Source of the DNA: Alectoria sarmentosa
Taxonomy: Eukaryota; Ascomycota; Lecanoromycetes; Lecanorales; Parmeliaceae
NCBI GenBank assembly: GCA_009733775.1
Contig: WOGZ01000179.1
Span: 1-64,000 of the forward strand
Length of the DNA stretch: 64,000 nucleotides
Reading direction: 5' to 3'
The translations under genes were made by a program, and so were the position numbers. The notes below the pieces were generated by a model, which was given only the letters and a program-made list of their open reading frames with translations, was not told where the DNA came from and searched no databases. This document shows, one piece after another, positions 10,361-22,382 of the stretch (the stretch's first letter is position 1; each line of letters begins with the position of its first letter).

Positions 10361-12666
10361 TATGATAGCGAAGGTGATTGAAAGATCGGATCAAGATGAG
10401 CGCAGAAGCAAATGGATGGATGTGTGGAATTTATCAAAAAAGCTCGGGCGCTGAAGGCGAAAAACAATAAGGATTGTGTCCTATCACAGGTGTGGAAGAG
10501 CAAGGTACAGTCGAGGGAGGGGCAAATTTCCAGCCAAGCGCATAGATAAAGTGCGGCAACTGGCAGCCTCCCCGTCTCCCGTCACGGTTTGTGACTTGTG
10601 AGAGACAGTCCTTTCTAATTTTGTTTTCCTTTGGTCCAGCATCAAACGAAGCGAATAAGTCCGACTTCTCATCCCAAGGAGCAAGAGTGTGGAAGGTGGA
10701 TAATCATCAGCCCTACGACGATAAGATTCAGATCTCACATTGGACCCTGGATTTCCCCACAAAAGCGCTAAGAAACGAGCCTAAATCTATTTCGGGACCC
10801 GCGGCCCTTCAGCTGACATATCCCCCTTGCCGAGACTAAATTGAATACTTTAATCTCAGTACCCAGACCTTTTTATTGTGGGTGATTGGGTGCCGAATTG
10901 CTGGTGTTCGGATGACTTCAGGACCCTTCAAAAAGGTCTGAGTTTAAAAGACGACCCACCCGCAAAAAAGAGATCTGAATACTGAGACTATCCACAACGG
11001 TCAGTCTTGACAGTTTCATGGTTCCAGCCTACGCGGCCCCATTGGGCATAGATCGACTGTAGCCCCATTGAGCTACACCGAAACCCATAAGATTTCCACT
11101 CTGAAACGATTGTTTACTGTCACACTCTTCAAACCCTGGACGGTACCACATCCACATATCGACAATATGTGGAACGTCTACGAAGATGCGATCAAGATTT
11201 GCGCCTTTGGGTCAAGGCTGATTTGGAAGAGGTTGACGAGGAGGAGTTTGTGACTGCTACGAGGTCACATCATCACGAAGATTATAAAAAAACAATCATT
11301 TTTTTTTCACACTATCGTAACATGCCCTCCTACTTCGGTGGTGTCAAATCTGGTTTCAAGTCTTCGAGAGAATGTCGGAAAATACCCCAGACGTCCTCGG
11401 AGCCATCAAAAGAATTGAAATCCACGACCGCAAGAAGTCTCCCTACTTCTTCCGAACCGCATAAGCCGTTCCATTTTCGACAAGACTTCACGAAACAGCA
11501 CATCCACAGACGGACTGGTCATTGGTCAACGGAGCCATCCTATACACTCCGTTCGAGCATAGAGCAGATGACATTGGACAAGACACACCTCGATCTCTCA
11601 GATTTAACCACAATTGTTATTGCTCTTGAGTTGTCGATCTTCTGGTAAGACCCAATCTCTGGAGACCCTGTTGCAGATCTTAGCAGTGACTGACAACTGT
11701 GCTCGACAGTGTTCCCTTGAGCAACCTTCCTCCCAGCTCTCAGGTCCAAGCCGTCACCCAGGAGGCCAGTCCATTTGATTCATTCATTATAGTGGCAAGA
11801 GAGCATGTCGGGACAGCAAGAGAGGGAATGTAACAGGTCGTGTCTGCTACGCGCGGTGAATTCGTGCACCATTCTAGGTCTTTTGGGAGGTGCGGAGATA
11901 TCTCGACCGAACAACGCGTAAGCCACATGCCGCCTGATCGATGACCAAAGCCTTAGTGTCTGACGTTTGGAAAGCGATTTTCAGACGATTCGGCAGCTCG
12001 AGGACGATCGTGACTAAGAGAAATACTTTTCTGATAGGAGCGCACCTCGGATGGACGTGGACCATGGGAATATCATACGTGACCGATGGCAAGCACTTAG
12101 GTTGGAATGGATTGGATGGCAACGGGCCACTGTGTCTTCGTATCTGGCTGGTGGAAAGCAGATAACCTGGATGATATGTCTTGGACAGGAAGCCGAAAGA
12201 CGGTCCTATCCAGCAGCTACTATCGTGGATAGAAGGGAAATCACGCCCACCAGAGGTACGACCTAGGCGTCTAGGGGTAGAGACAGCTATCACGAGGAAT
12301 ACAAGAATGTAGAGAATAAAGAGAGAACAACACGGTATCGAGAGAATTTAGGTGAAGAGAGTAAGGTCCTATTGTCTGTCAAGTATCTTACGATACGCTG
12401 CCCACCTTTTGAATTAAATATTTTAAGTGATTGTCAGGGATTGAGGGATTATTGATTGTCCAGATGTCCGAATCAAATTTGCTCAAACTTGCTTGGCGCC
12501 AAACTCTGCATTTGAAGACTCGACATCATGGAGTATATAAAGTACTCTCTCTCGTTCCATTCTTTATCCCTAAAATAATGTTGTTCTTAGGACAGAATTA
12601 TTCCTCCGACGCAACAGCAATATTATAAGAACATCCCTCCTTAGGAAATCACCGTGTCTCTCTTGT
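10361..12666. other. Gene-poor region with possible degenerate coding fragments
   Basis: No convincing intact gene in 2.3 kb. Between 11.15 and 11.65 kb several overlapping frames have coding-like stretches that shift frame and hit stops: one with VERLRRCDQDLRLWVKADLE near 11.17 kb, another with NGAILYTPFEHRADDIG near 11.53 kb. This is the look of an old broken gene, but I cannot name its family. Frames on both strands at 11.87-12.29 kb show no recognisable domain. A small AT-rich patch lies near 12.41 kb. Confidence 0.35.
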
Positions 12667-13335
12667 ATGATGATCGTTGCTTTCTCTGGTGGAAGCGCCT
12701 CCCAGATTGCGAGGCGAGCTTGCATAGCCCAAGAAGAGCAGAGACGACTAGAGGTGCTAAAGGCGGAGCAACTTAGCAAAGATCTGGAGAGAAATCCAGC
12801 CCTACGGCATGAAATGCAGCTCGAAGCTCAACGAAAACTCGAAGTCCAGCGGGACTTCGCCTTTCAGCAGATGCAGGATGGGGAGCTATTGCGCGTCTTT
12901 GGTTTACGATCACGATCTCCCACTCAAGAAATTGCGGGCCACAAGCAATTTTGGGCATGGCGGAAGCAGGCTAAATCGGAACTGGACCAACTACGAGAGA
13001 CCGAGCGTGTGAGCAGAGAGCGCTCCGCGCAGGACATCGACGCCTCTATTCACCCGAGAAGAAGTTCCCCCATACAACCTACCAACACAGGCGAGAGCCA
13101 TGTCAGTACCTCGTTGAGTTATCAAGACCATATCACTAACATCCTACCCATTACCACTCCAGCCGCATTCGCTCTGAAGCAGCAATCTACGCAAGACCAG
13201 TCAGGAACAGAGGAAAAGGGTTCGTCTTGTGGCCGACCACCAGGGAGACGAATATCCGTCTGTGAGATTCCGCAGGTCCAGTGCAAACCCGAACATTACG
13301 GTTGGCTACAGAAAGGTCTAAGAGTGAGATGCTAG
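12667..13335 (+). CDS. Hypothetical charged helical protein (222 aa)
   Basis: An open frame of 222 codons with no intron needed. Residues ~10-115 are rich in Glu, Gln, Arg and Leu and look like a long helix or coiled coil (QEEQRRLEVLKAEQLSKDLE region, then RKLEVQRDFAFQQMQ). The rest is polar and probably disordered. There is no signal peptide, membrane segment or known domain. It could be a true lineage-specific gene or part of an older broken gene; the upstream sequence stays open without an obvious promoter. Function unknown. Confidence 0.35.
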   Translation: MMIVAFSGGSASQIARRACIAQEEQRRLEVLKAEQLSKDLERNPALRHEMQLEAQRKLEVQRDFAFQQMQDGELLRVFGLRSRSPTQEIAGHKQFWAWRKQAKSELDQLRETERVSRERSAQDIDASIHPRRSSPIQPTNTGESHVSTSLSYQDHITNILPITTPAAFALKQQSTQDQSGTEEKGSSCGRPPGRRISVCEIPQVQCKPEHYGWLQKGLRVRC

Positions 13336-14178
13336 TCAAACGATACGAGCCTACTATGTAAGTGCAAGTAAGGGGCAAATGCCCCTATCAGGCCCAGAAG
13401 AAGTCAACGTTTGAGCTCCCAGGAGATAATTCTAGGGTCCCCATTCCAGGGCTTCCTTGCGAGGTCAGGGTCAGTGCTGCCATTAGCACTGTCCAGGACT
13501 TTTAGTGCAGACCTCCGTACACTATTTGCCATTCCCTCCCATTATTATCTAGAACCTATTGCGTCCAATCACCAGTGCATAACGCTTTAATTGATGGGGG
13601 TCACTAAGGGCTCGTAAGGGGTCAGCGGGTCCCCCAATAACACGATTTACACCCAAGAAACCCGGTAGCCGGGCGGGTTGGGTTGCCGCACCCGCCCCAA
13701 TCCGCCCAATCAAATATTTAACCCGCTCCGTTGCACAGCGTACCAGTAGTGGGAATTACAAATGTTGTATATATCAATTCCATAATAGACAACTTGCATT
13801 TCTCACCATTCGCGAGCGAATTGCATGTTCAACATGCGAACAGCGTACAATGTGAGCAAGATAGTTTCCAAGCCCCATTGCCCTGCATTATCTGATTACT
13901 GATTGATCCGCAGATCTACCTCGGATGCTCAGTGGTAGCTATAGGACTGCTTATAAAGCATATTCCCGCAATACTCCAACTACTCACCTCTCCCTCTCCC
14001 ATTCAAAACATTGAGAAACAGGTGCGCAATTCTGAAACTTCCTCTAAACCTCGTGATCATCTAGATTCAAAAGACACATTGAATTGGACTTGGTCCATCT
14101 TACTGCATTCCAGCTCTACAAAGTCTATCAAAACTGATCAAGACGCAGTCTCCACAGGTCCTCACGGAAAACAGCAAG
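13336..14178. other. Intergenic with GC-rich repeat-like patch
   Basis: No gene. Around 13.65-13.74 kb is a GC-rich stretch with repeated CGGGT/CCGCCC units (GTAGCCGGGCGGGTTGGGTT and then CACCCGCCCCAATCCGCCC). It has the flavour of a transposon end, such as a hAT-type subterminal repeat, but no partner is seen and the assignment is speculative. The last 250 bases before 14179 are the probable promoter and leader of the reductase gene. Confidence 0.4.
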
Positions 14179-15311
14179 ATGCAGAAAGCACTCTTTGTCA
14201 CAGAGATCGGGAAGCCCATGGTCTTAGACACTCGACCAATCCCCACACCAAAAGAAGGCCAGGTTCTCATCAAGATCACCGCGACCATGAGTATGTCTCA
14301 CCCATGGCTTTACGAGACCTTTGCTACTGCAGCCAACTAACGCACTTCTCAACAGTCCTCCCCCACGACACTTATGCTCGAGACTTTGGCCTCTTCATCG
14401 CCCACAAGCTGCCCTACATCGTCGGCAACAACCTCGCCGGCATCGTCCAATCCTACGGCCCCAACACCCCCCACCAATACCCCATCGACTCTCACATCTT
14501 CGGTTTCGCCGGCGTCAACAACCCGGTCCCAGACGAAGCCGGCTTGCAACAATACGCCGCCCTGGACCTCCATGCCACAGGCGCCGTGCCCGCATCGCTG
14601 ACGGACGACCAACTCGTCACCCTGCCCGTCAACGCCGTGACCTCGTTCATCGCCCTCTTCCATCCCACCTCCGGCTTCGGCTTCCCCGATCCCACGGTCG
14701 AGACAAAGGAAAAGAGCAGCGGTGGTTCCGATCCTGCGTCTGGCTCAATCGTCATCATCGGCGCCGGCACCCACGTGGGCAAACTGGCCATCCAATTCGC
14801 CAAACTCGCCGGCGTGGCCAAAATCATCGGCGTGGCATCCGTCTCTGGATCAAAGGAATTGGAGCAGGCCGGTGCATCCCACGTCGTCGACCGCCATCTG
14901 CCCATTGCCGAAATCGTAGCCCAAGTCCACGCTGCCGCTGGCGGCGCCAATAATGTCACACGCGTGTACGACTGCCGGAGCTCGACGATGGACCTCGATG
15001 TGGCGCTTCTGCCCGTTGACGTGCCCAGTTTGTTTCTATCGTTGCGTCCCATTGACGAGGGAACAGAGAAGACGATCAAGGAGACGAAACCAAAAGCTGG
15101 AGCGAAACTGGTCATGGGGACTAGCGAGGGGCTTGGCGCTATGCAGGAAGGATTCTGGAAGGAGCTGCCCAAGTGGGCCGAGAAGGGAATTGTGGGGTTC
15201 CCAGAGGTGCGGATCGTCAAGGGTTTAGATGAGGGCGAGGTCAATGGGGGGCTGGATGCGTATAGGGACCAAAGTGCTGGCAAGGGGGTTGTTGTGCACC
15301 CGAACGCATGA
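14179..15311 (+). CDS. Medium-chain (zinc-binding-type) dehydrogenase/reductase
   Basis: NAD(P)H-dependent oxidoreductase of the MDR superfamily, of the stand-alone enoyl-reductase-like type. Two exons, 14179-14290 and 14356-15311, give 355 residues, the usual size. The start at 14179 gives the expected MDR opening (QKALFVTEIGKPMVLDTRP, then EGQVLIKITATMILPHDTY). An upstream in-frame ATG at 13932 exists only if the intron is ignored. The GroES-like part includes PYIVGNNLAGIV. The Rossmann nucleotide site is IVIIGAGTHVGKLAIQFAKLAG. The usual Zn-binding Cys set is not obvious, which fits a zinc-free enoyl reductase/quinone-reductase-like member. Substrate unknown. No other pathway gene is adjacent. 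The distant HR-PKS has its own ER domain, so a trans-ER role is not indicated. Confidence 0.85.
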
Positions 15312-15515
15312 TGAGAAAATCAGATGCTTCTGTATTGTGCTTGGACTAGACTAGACAATGAAAGTTTATTGCTCCCTTCCATCATGCTCGTTCATCTCCC
15401 AATTCCTTCACCATTCCCTCACAACGTGCCCTCTTCAACTCCGTTCATCGTACCGCCTCCTCCCCAACTCCAATAGGAAGAGAAAGTGAGCATGTATTGG
15501 ACCCCCTCTCTCTCG

Positions 15516-16759
15516 CTAAAACATGGGGTTTCCAGCTCTTGCTTGCTGGAGGCTCTCATGTGCCTTTCCGGCCAATCCCTTGAACTCATCGCCCATGATC
15601 AACCTGACCTCTCCAACCAGAACCATGATGAACATGACGGTGGTAAAGACCGAGACGAGGAAGACCTTGAGGTATAATTTCATCAGCCTGATCCTTGCAG
15701 ATCGGTCAAATGTCTTCCAGGCATCAAGCATCGATACGGCGCCACTGCCACCCAGGATCTCCGGCTTGACTTTACCAGCAAAGGTACGGTCGAAGGGGAC
15801 GATGGACTCGTCTTCCTCCGGCAGCATTGAAGCTTGGACGCGCTTGAGGGTGACATCGGCTGGGATGACGACGGAAACGAAGATGCCGATGCCGATGAGA
15901 CCGATGAGGAAATTCAGCAACAAGGCGCAATTCTGCGTACGGGCAGCGTTTGCGTGGACCTCTTCATTGTTGTAGGCCTGGTTGACAAGGACAAAGAGAG
16001 CGCCTGGCACGTAGATGGTGGCTTGTTCGGCAACAGCGAAGATGGCAGTGGGGACAAGGATGTTCCTGACGGCGGCCCTGGACGGGATACGGCGGAACCA
16101 GCTCTTGCTGCTGGGTTTGGAGATGACGATGTGGGTCCAGGTCATTTGGAGACGGCAGAGCGCGATGCTTGCGAAAACGGCAATGAAGGGGCGGGCGAGA
16201 GGATGGCGGGCGACGTGGGAGCTAATGAAGCCGACGATGCCGCCGTGGAGCAGATGGTAGATTATGGAGACGTGGAGGCCGCGGAAACGGGCGAGGGGGC
16301 CAGCTTGGGCGCGGAGGTGCTTGATGGTGGAGCGCATTTTGGACGTGATGGGCTTTTGCTTGACGAGGAAGAGGTCCGATTCGACAACCTGGGCCTTTTC
16401 GGATTTCTGGTCTTGGGAGAGGAGGGGAGCGTCGATTTCGTCGGAGTCGGTGAACTCGGTTTTGAAAGCTGTGGCGGTAGGAGTCTCGATCATGGTGAGA
16501 GTTGCTACGACATCACCGTAGGTGTAGGAGATCTAATGGTGGGGAGTCAGCTTTGCTGTTGACCGATCCGGAGGGTGTTGCTTAGACGACTCACCATCGA
16601 GAGCGTGGCCAAGAAGAGCACCACAGTGCCCAAAATGAGGATAGCAGCCCCGTGAGGGAGCTCGAAGACTGGCTGTTCGCCATCGTTGCCTTTGCTGTAA
16701 TGCTGCTGGGTAACGTCAATGGCACGGCTGACGAGGTGATGAGCCATTCCTGCGGTCAT
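15516..16759 (-). CDS. Conserved fungal multi-pass membrane protein
   Basis: Two exons, 16759-16595 and 16532-15516, give 393 residues. The exon join restores a continuous ISYTYGDVVATL segment after LILGTVVLFLATLSM. About four to five hydrophobic segments are visible: residues ~39-56, a pair around ~150-190, one around LLLNFLIGLIGIGIFVSVV, and a last one around VFLVSVFTTVMFIMVLV. A polar cytosol-like segment with MLPEEDESIVPFDRTF and a conserved-looking MLDAWKTFDRSARIRLMKLY lies between the last two. I recall this architecture as a common ascomycete family without a proven function, sometimes given misleading automatic names. Convergent with the reductase gene, with about 200 bases between stops. 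Confidence 0.8.
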
Positions 16760-18031
16760 GGCTGCGGTCGGACCTTGAGGTCAACAAGAAGTATTGTAAA
16801 GGGAGAGACGGTCTAGTGATGAGAGTGAGATAGGTTGTCGTTGCTCGATGCAGATGGCGATGTGGACAGATTATGTAGGAAGGAGGAAGTCCAGGCAGCT
16901 ACTTTACGTTACAAAGGTCCAACGTCTGAGCCGGGTGGCGCAGTTTGATGTCATTGGCCAAGCGCCTGTAGCGCTAATCCTGATGCAGATCTGCACTGCA
17001 GGCTATTCTTAGATTGACCTAACAGAATCCTAAGTTCCTAACGTACTCTCTACAATTCAATAAACAACCCATTCAGGAGCACACCACTCAAAGCAAAATC
17101 ATTTATGCCCGGACATCGGCCTGATCGAGATTTTCTGGATCATCAGTAGGTTGTAGGGCTATTCAAAGCCGTCCATCAATCGCTTCCAATGGCCTTGTTC
17201 CGAACAGCTTGCCTTGGTGTCAGCGTTCCATGGCGGACTGGCGCCAAGCCTGTCCCGCAATGGATTCACAACCTATGAGTGTTGACACTCGACGTAGTCA
17301 GACGCGACAGGCAGCATGGTGTGTGTACGTGGGGGTCCAAATTCTCATTGACAGCGTCCAAATTCCAACAAGCACACAGCGCGCTCTCATTTCCCCTCCC
17401 TTCAAGTTCTGTTCAAGCCACGATGCAAATCTCGGAGTCATTATCTCACTTGACATATCAAGCGATGTCTCCCGAGTGCAAAGGTACATGGTACAACCCG
17501 CATGTCCTCCTCCATCCCTTTGCCCGTCCGGCAAATGATCATGGGAATAGTACCCCCTAGTTGACCCGAATTTCGGTATGGAGTTCATAGGAATTCGGTA
17601 GTGGTTCGGGACCGATTTCGGGGCCCCTTTGTCCTACATAGTCTGGATCATGGCCGCCTTCATGTCTTTCTCCTTACGCTGTTTAGACACGATCACTACC
17701 ATAGTCATAGTCATAATTTACTACTATTGATACTACTCGGCTACTAGTTATTCCGCTCCGCAATCTGTTCTCGCAGGGCAACACTTTCCGTAGCGCACGC
17801 CAACCTGATCTTAATCTTAATCTTGGTGCCAAGAAATTCTGCATCGTAACATTCTCTCACATTTTGACCTGAACGTCTCTCAACTTCTACTCGTCTTAGC
17901 CTAGTCTTCCACCATATCGCGCGTCTCATCCCTTTCAAGATACAACAAATGCGTATCTGCTAGGCTATGCCAAATAGCAGCTGCCAATCATGGCTTCGTG
18001 GGAGCGCTACTTTGCACAATTTGTCTGATCC
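16760..18031. other. Intergenic region between divergent genes
   Basis: No gene supported. Several short frames at 17.2-17.6 kb overlap one another on both strands without domain, start context or splice support. A simple ATAGTCATAGTCATA stretch lies near 17.70 kb. A 12-codon upstream ORF (ATG at 17990, ending just before 18032) precedes the regulator start and could dampen its translation. Confidence 0.5.
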
Positions 18032-19762
18032 ATGCCACATACCGGAAAGCCCAGCGGGGCTTGTCAGCCCTGCAAGCAGCGTCATGTAAAGGTCAAAAGA
18101 CTCCTGGACCCCTTGGTCTCTCTATCTCAAGAGCATCGTTGTTGATGTTAATCAGTGCGACGAAGCAAAACCTGCTTGCGGTAAATGTGTGAAAGCCAAA
18201 CGTGTCTGCTCCGGCTATTCAGAAGGACTAGATCTTGTCCTGCGCCGCCAGAACGAAGCCGCAAAAGCTGGAGTCGACAGACGAATCCAAAGAAACAAGA
18301 GCAGGTCCCAAACGCCTGAGAATCTGTTGGAGCCTCAGCCTTCTACCGCCCTTGTCGTCCCCTATCCTCTCTATGAGCCGGAAGAGACGAACGCACTATG
18401 CTTCTTTGTCTCCACCTTCGTTCTGTATGGACGAGATGCTCAAGCTGATCGAGGATTCATCGAGCTTCTTCCGTTTCTGTTCCATAGTCTGCGGGTAGAA
18501 TCTCCATTGTCGCTGTGTCTAGCTGCGGCGTCTAATGTTCTTTTTGATAAATGGGAGCGCAAAAGCCCTGGGGCCGAACGCTACGCGTTTTCTTCTTATG
18601 CAAAGGCTTTGAAAGCTACTAGAGTGGCGTTGCAAGATCCAGTCGAGAGCGCGACTGATGAGACTTTGATGGCAGTATGTCTACTTGGCTTTTACGAGGT
18701 ACGCCCAGTAGTCTGACCTCAAGTTTTGAGGCAGATGTAGTTTTTACTGCTCTCTTGACTGTGTTCAATACTAGGCTATGTCATTGACTACATCAGGCTG
18801 CAACGAATGCCATGAATTCGAGAATTTCGCCTGCAACCCATTTCAATGGTGCTGCCGCCTTGATCCAACAGCGAAAAAGCAGTTTTCGGATGACGGAGCT
18901 CTCCAAGAGGTTGTTGATAGCAGTCAGAAGCAACATTGTAAGTCTCTTGCAGATTGCGAATGGTCTGTAAATTGACCGTCAGCAGGTTTTTCGGGCAATT
19001 CAATTCTCATCTCCAGTAGATACGGCTTCTGGAATCTGGGAGGAAGACACTGATGACATGCCTCGAAATCATGCCACATTATTGGACATCATGTCCGTCG
19101 AGGTAGCAGACCTCCTGGCTGCTTCCGCTCACATACCTCCCAAGGTCATCAACTTAAGCGACGAAGAGGACGAAACATCGAATGGCGCAAATGAGCTGCT
19201 GGAAAGAGCGCAAGCGATAGATGCTAGCCTCGCGTCCTGGCCCGAGACACTGCCCTTACACTGGTATCCAGTCCGGGTCTCCAAGGATACCATTCCGCAG
19301 GAAGTGATTGACGCTGGAATATACGAAGAAAGTTGTGAAATTTATCCGGACATTATGGTCTGCAGCACTTGGAACGACTGGCGAGTCGCTCGTCTCAAAG
19401 TCCTTGGTCTCATCGCCAAGCTCCGTCTTGTCAGTAGCCTCGATCGTGGTGAAACTGGTGCCCAAATCATCAATGAGATACAACAGCTTGTGGATGGTAT
19501 TTGCGCTAGCGTACCATTCTGCCTCGGTAGTCGTACTGAGCCTGCGCCACTGTATCAGACTGAAGTGATTTATCCTGGACTCAAAGGGCGCTTGATTTCA
19601 AAGGAGCATCAAAAGACTGCCAGCGCATATGGGGGGTGGTATTTATTCAGCCCTTTCAAAGAGACAATGCAAATGGGACCATACATAGGCAAAGGCCAGC
19701 ACGAATGGTTACAACTTCAACTTTGGCGCCTTGCAAAATTATACGATATCGAGCCAGCCTAG
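18032..19762 (+). CDS. Zn2Cys6 fungal transcription factor
   Basis: DNA-binding regulator of the fungal binuclear cluster type. Four exons: 18032-18091, 18156-18698, 18797-18937 and 18986-19762, giving 506 residues. The first intron splits the zinc cluster. Once joined it reads ACQPCKQRHVKC followed by DEAKPACGKCVKAKRVC, with the spacing C-x2-C-x6-C-x6-C-x2-C-x6-C exactly as in the family. A basic linker (VDRRIQRNKSRS) follows, then a fungal-specific regulatory region with ETLMAVCLLGFYE and HFNGAAALIQQRK, both typical of the C-terminal domain. In exon 3 the acceptor at 18796 was preferred over one at 18778, because only the former keeps the FNGAAALIQQR frame. Targets unknown; no metabolic partner is adjacent. 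Confidence 0.9.
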
Positions 19763-20260
19763 TCTTGCCGGGACCCGTTTTCTAGCTAATATACCCGCAT
19801 TACGTACAGCTAGTCCGGAGGACTTCACCAGATCATTGCAGTTTGCTATTACCTAATACCCAAACATAGGATACATTTAGTCTTATCTAGGCCCATGGGC
19901 CAAATTTGGAGTCCGAAAATACTTTAAACCCTCAGGGACTGAGACATACCAGGGTAGGCTGCTAAGTGTCCTCTCGGGCTTTCTTGACACTACGGCGGGC
20001 TAATCACACATCCTGATACGGAAGAGCTATAGTTTTGAAATCGTGTCCGTATGGTGGAACCGGTTTAAGGGAATTTTCCCACGAAGCTGGCATAGGAAAC
20101 ATACTGTGGCCCTGAATAAAGAGAAGAAATCTCATGGAGAGCCATCAGCTGGCGCAAAGCATACGAATATAACGCTCGCCGGCTGACAGCTCTAGCACTT
20201 CCCACCCCTGCTTTCGCCCTGTTTGCCATCTTCACCTTTGCGCGCGTCTTAGCCCTCAAT
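19763..20260. other. Intergenic, tail-to-tail
   Basis: About 500 bases between convergent genes. It holds only their 3' flanks; the minus-strand frame at 20065-20259 lacks any supporting signal. Confidence 0.5.
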
Positions 20261-22382
20261 TCAATCGAAGCGTTCCACTCTATAACGTGAAGTACCTGGA
20301 TGACCTGGGAGATCTGGCATTACTGGACTCGTGTTTAAAGTCCTAGTAGCATCAGCCTTCCTGAGAGTGTCCACTTCCTGAGCAATATTCTCTGTCGTCA
20401 AAGCTCCCTGTTTATCACTTTCGGCCTTTATCACTTGGAAAACGTCATGAAGCTCAAGAATAGCTCTGCTCATCATCATTTCGTCGCTTGGGTCCTCCAT
20501 CGCGTCATAAGAAGCTCGCACTTTCTTAACAAATTCATCGACTATCTTCGGGTCCAAAGATCGAAACGCTTTCCAAACACCAACATCCATGCTCATTGCA
20601 TCGACAATTTGTCTGAGCTCCTCTATATCAATGACCTCGGGTGTTGCGTCAATAGTCGAAGCATTTACCACATGCTTGACGATGTTCACTTTTATGATGG
20701 CTTTCACTTCATCGAAAGCGTCCTTCGTCGCTCGAAAAGATATGTTAACCTTTTCAACAGCGTCGGTCGTCTTGACGTCAGACAATTCGGAAATCGTGGA
20801 ATCGGACGAAGCCCCTTCCAGATCTCTGGTGGCATCCACGTCGGAAGCACTGTCCTGAATCGCTTTGAAAGCGGCAGACGCTTTCTTTGTAAAGTCCTGA
20901 ACCAGTTTGAAATCTGACGATTCGGGACCTCTGCCAATGTAGAGAACACCCTCATTTTTCCAAGCTTGAATCTGTGTCGCCATTTCCATAAGAATTACTT
21001 TCATCCTCTCATGATCTGGCAATGGGGGCATTGCGTCAGCGGGCAAACCATTGCCATACCTTGTAGTAGCTTTCTTTATTGCCATCATCCATTTGACCAT
21101 TTTCTGAGCGTCTTTCAAAATAGTCTCTGGATCTGCATAGTTGTTGATGTCTGGAAATCCGGGATTTGCATCAGGGGCCATGGCATATTCGACTTTCATC
21201 GCAGCCTCCCTGATTGCTTCTGGAAGCCAGTCAATGGTACCGATGTCCGCTTCAATATGGGCATATCTCGCATAACCATTCTCGGTAGTCTCCGGATCGG
21301 CCAATTTGAATACAAAAGCGTCGCCGAATATCGGCTCGTGCATGTCCGCGAAAATGACATTGTCGTTCCATGGCGATATAACCTTTGGGTACTCCCCCCT
21401 GCACGCGAGCAGGAAGTAAGGCGTAGGGCGGTTATCCCTTTCCAGCCTGACCACTCTCTGCGCCGTCGTGGCGGCGTCATTGAGGAAGCCCCAGTAGAGC
21501 TCCACGTCGGGGAGGTTCTTGAAGAAGAAGGTCTGCGGGTGGCGGTAGGCGGTGTCGGCGATGACGGACACTTTAACCCGGTGCATGATGCTTCGCTTGG
21601 CATCCCTCTTGCCGGGTATGCGGGCAATGAAGACCTTTGGGCTCCCGAGGTACACGGGTTTGGCATCGGCTAGGATGGCCTTCTTGGGCGGAGGCTGCAG
21701 GGTAGGTCTCAGTTGCAGCCATTGCTCCAACTTTAATTTCTGTGCTTCTTTGCTTCCAGGGGCTGGATGCGTCGATTGTTTGGACGAGGCTTGTTGAGAC
21801 TGCTTGCTTTTCAGATTGGCTTGTACTGGTTGCTCAACCTGCTTGCCCTTAGGGTCGACTTGAACAGGCTGCTGGGGTCTAGGCTGCTCCGGTTGCTTCC
21901 CTTTGGTATTTGTTTGTGCTACCTGCTCGACTCCATTACCCTTAGGGTCGGCTTGAGCAGGTTGCTGGGGTCGAGGCTGCTCTGATTGCTTTCCTTTAGT
22001 ACTTGCACTTATTGGCTGCTCGATTTGCTTGGCCTTAGGCTCGGCTTGAACAAATTGCTGGGGTCGAGGCTGCTCCGGTTGCTTTCCCTTGCTTTTTGCT
22101 TGTATTGGCTGTTCGATCTGCTTGCCCTTAGGGATCTCGTGCACCTGCTGCTTTGGAAAAGGTTCCTGGCCCCGCTTGCGCTTAGGATTGGTTTGCACCG
22201 ACGATTCTGGCAGAGGTTGGATCGGCTGCTTGCCTTTAGAAGTGCCTTGCATCGGTTGCTCGGCTGCAGGCTGCTGGGACGGCGGCTTCTGAGACTCCTT
22301 GCTCTAGGGATCCAAGTATCAGTGCGCAAAGTCATCGAGGAGGGGAATACGTTACTTGGCTCACCCGCTTTGAAGAATGCAT
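20261..22382 (-). CDS. Hypothetical protein with 31-residue KGKQ/EQP repeats
   Basis: Two exons, 22382-22365 (only six codons, MHSSKR) and 22303-20261, give 686 residues. The intron 22364-22304 has a proper GTGAGC donor and CTAG acceptor. The N-terminal ~210 residues are Lys/Gln/Pro-rich and contain four tandem 31-residue units. A middle domain (residues ~225-420) looks globular, with VFIARIPGKRDAKRSIMHRVKVSV, FFFKNLPDVELYWGFLND and WLPEAIREAAMKVEYAM. The C-terminal ~200 residues are helical and acidic. There is no signal peptide or membrane segment. I do not recognise the family. The basic repeat head could bind nucleic acid or be a disordered linker; this is speculation. Confidence 0.7.
21791..22162 (-). 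repeat. 93-base coding minisatellite (four 31-aa units)
   Basis: Four consecutive 31-codon units share the pattern P-x-P-x-Q-x-V-x-x-x-P-K-x-K-Q-x-E-Q-P and a KGKQxEQ end, with substitutions between units. Because the unit is a multiple of three, copy number can vary without breaking the frame. Confidence 0.8.

Noticed and set aside
13932..14178. N-terminal extension of the reductase from an ATG at 13932
   Set aside because: The extension reads as low-quality protein, and using it loses the family-typical N-terminus that the 14179 start plus intron gives.
14321..15283. Long open frames opposite and overlapping the reductase gene on both strands
   Set aside because: They are shadows caused by GC-rich codon third positions; no domain, and the reductase frame explains the region.
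14179..15311. Stand-alone enoyl reductase as trans partner of the HR-PKS
   Set aside because: The HR-PKS has its own intact ER domain with a nucleotide site, and the reductase gene lies 40 kb away among unrelated genes.
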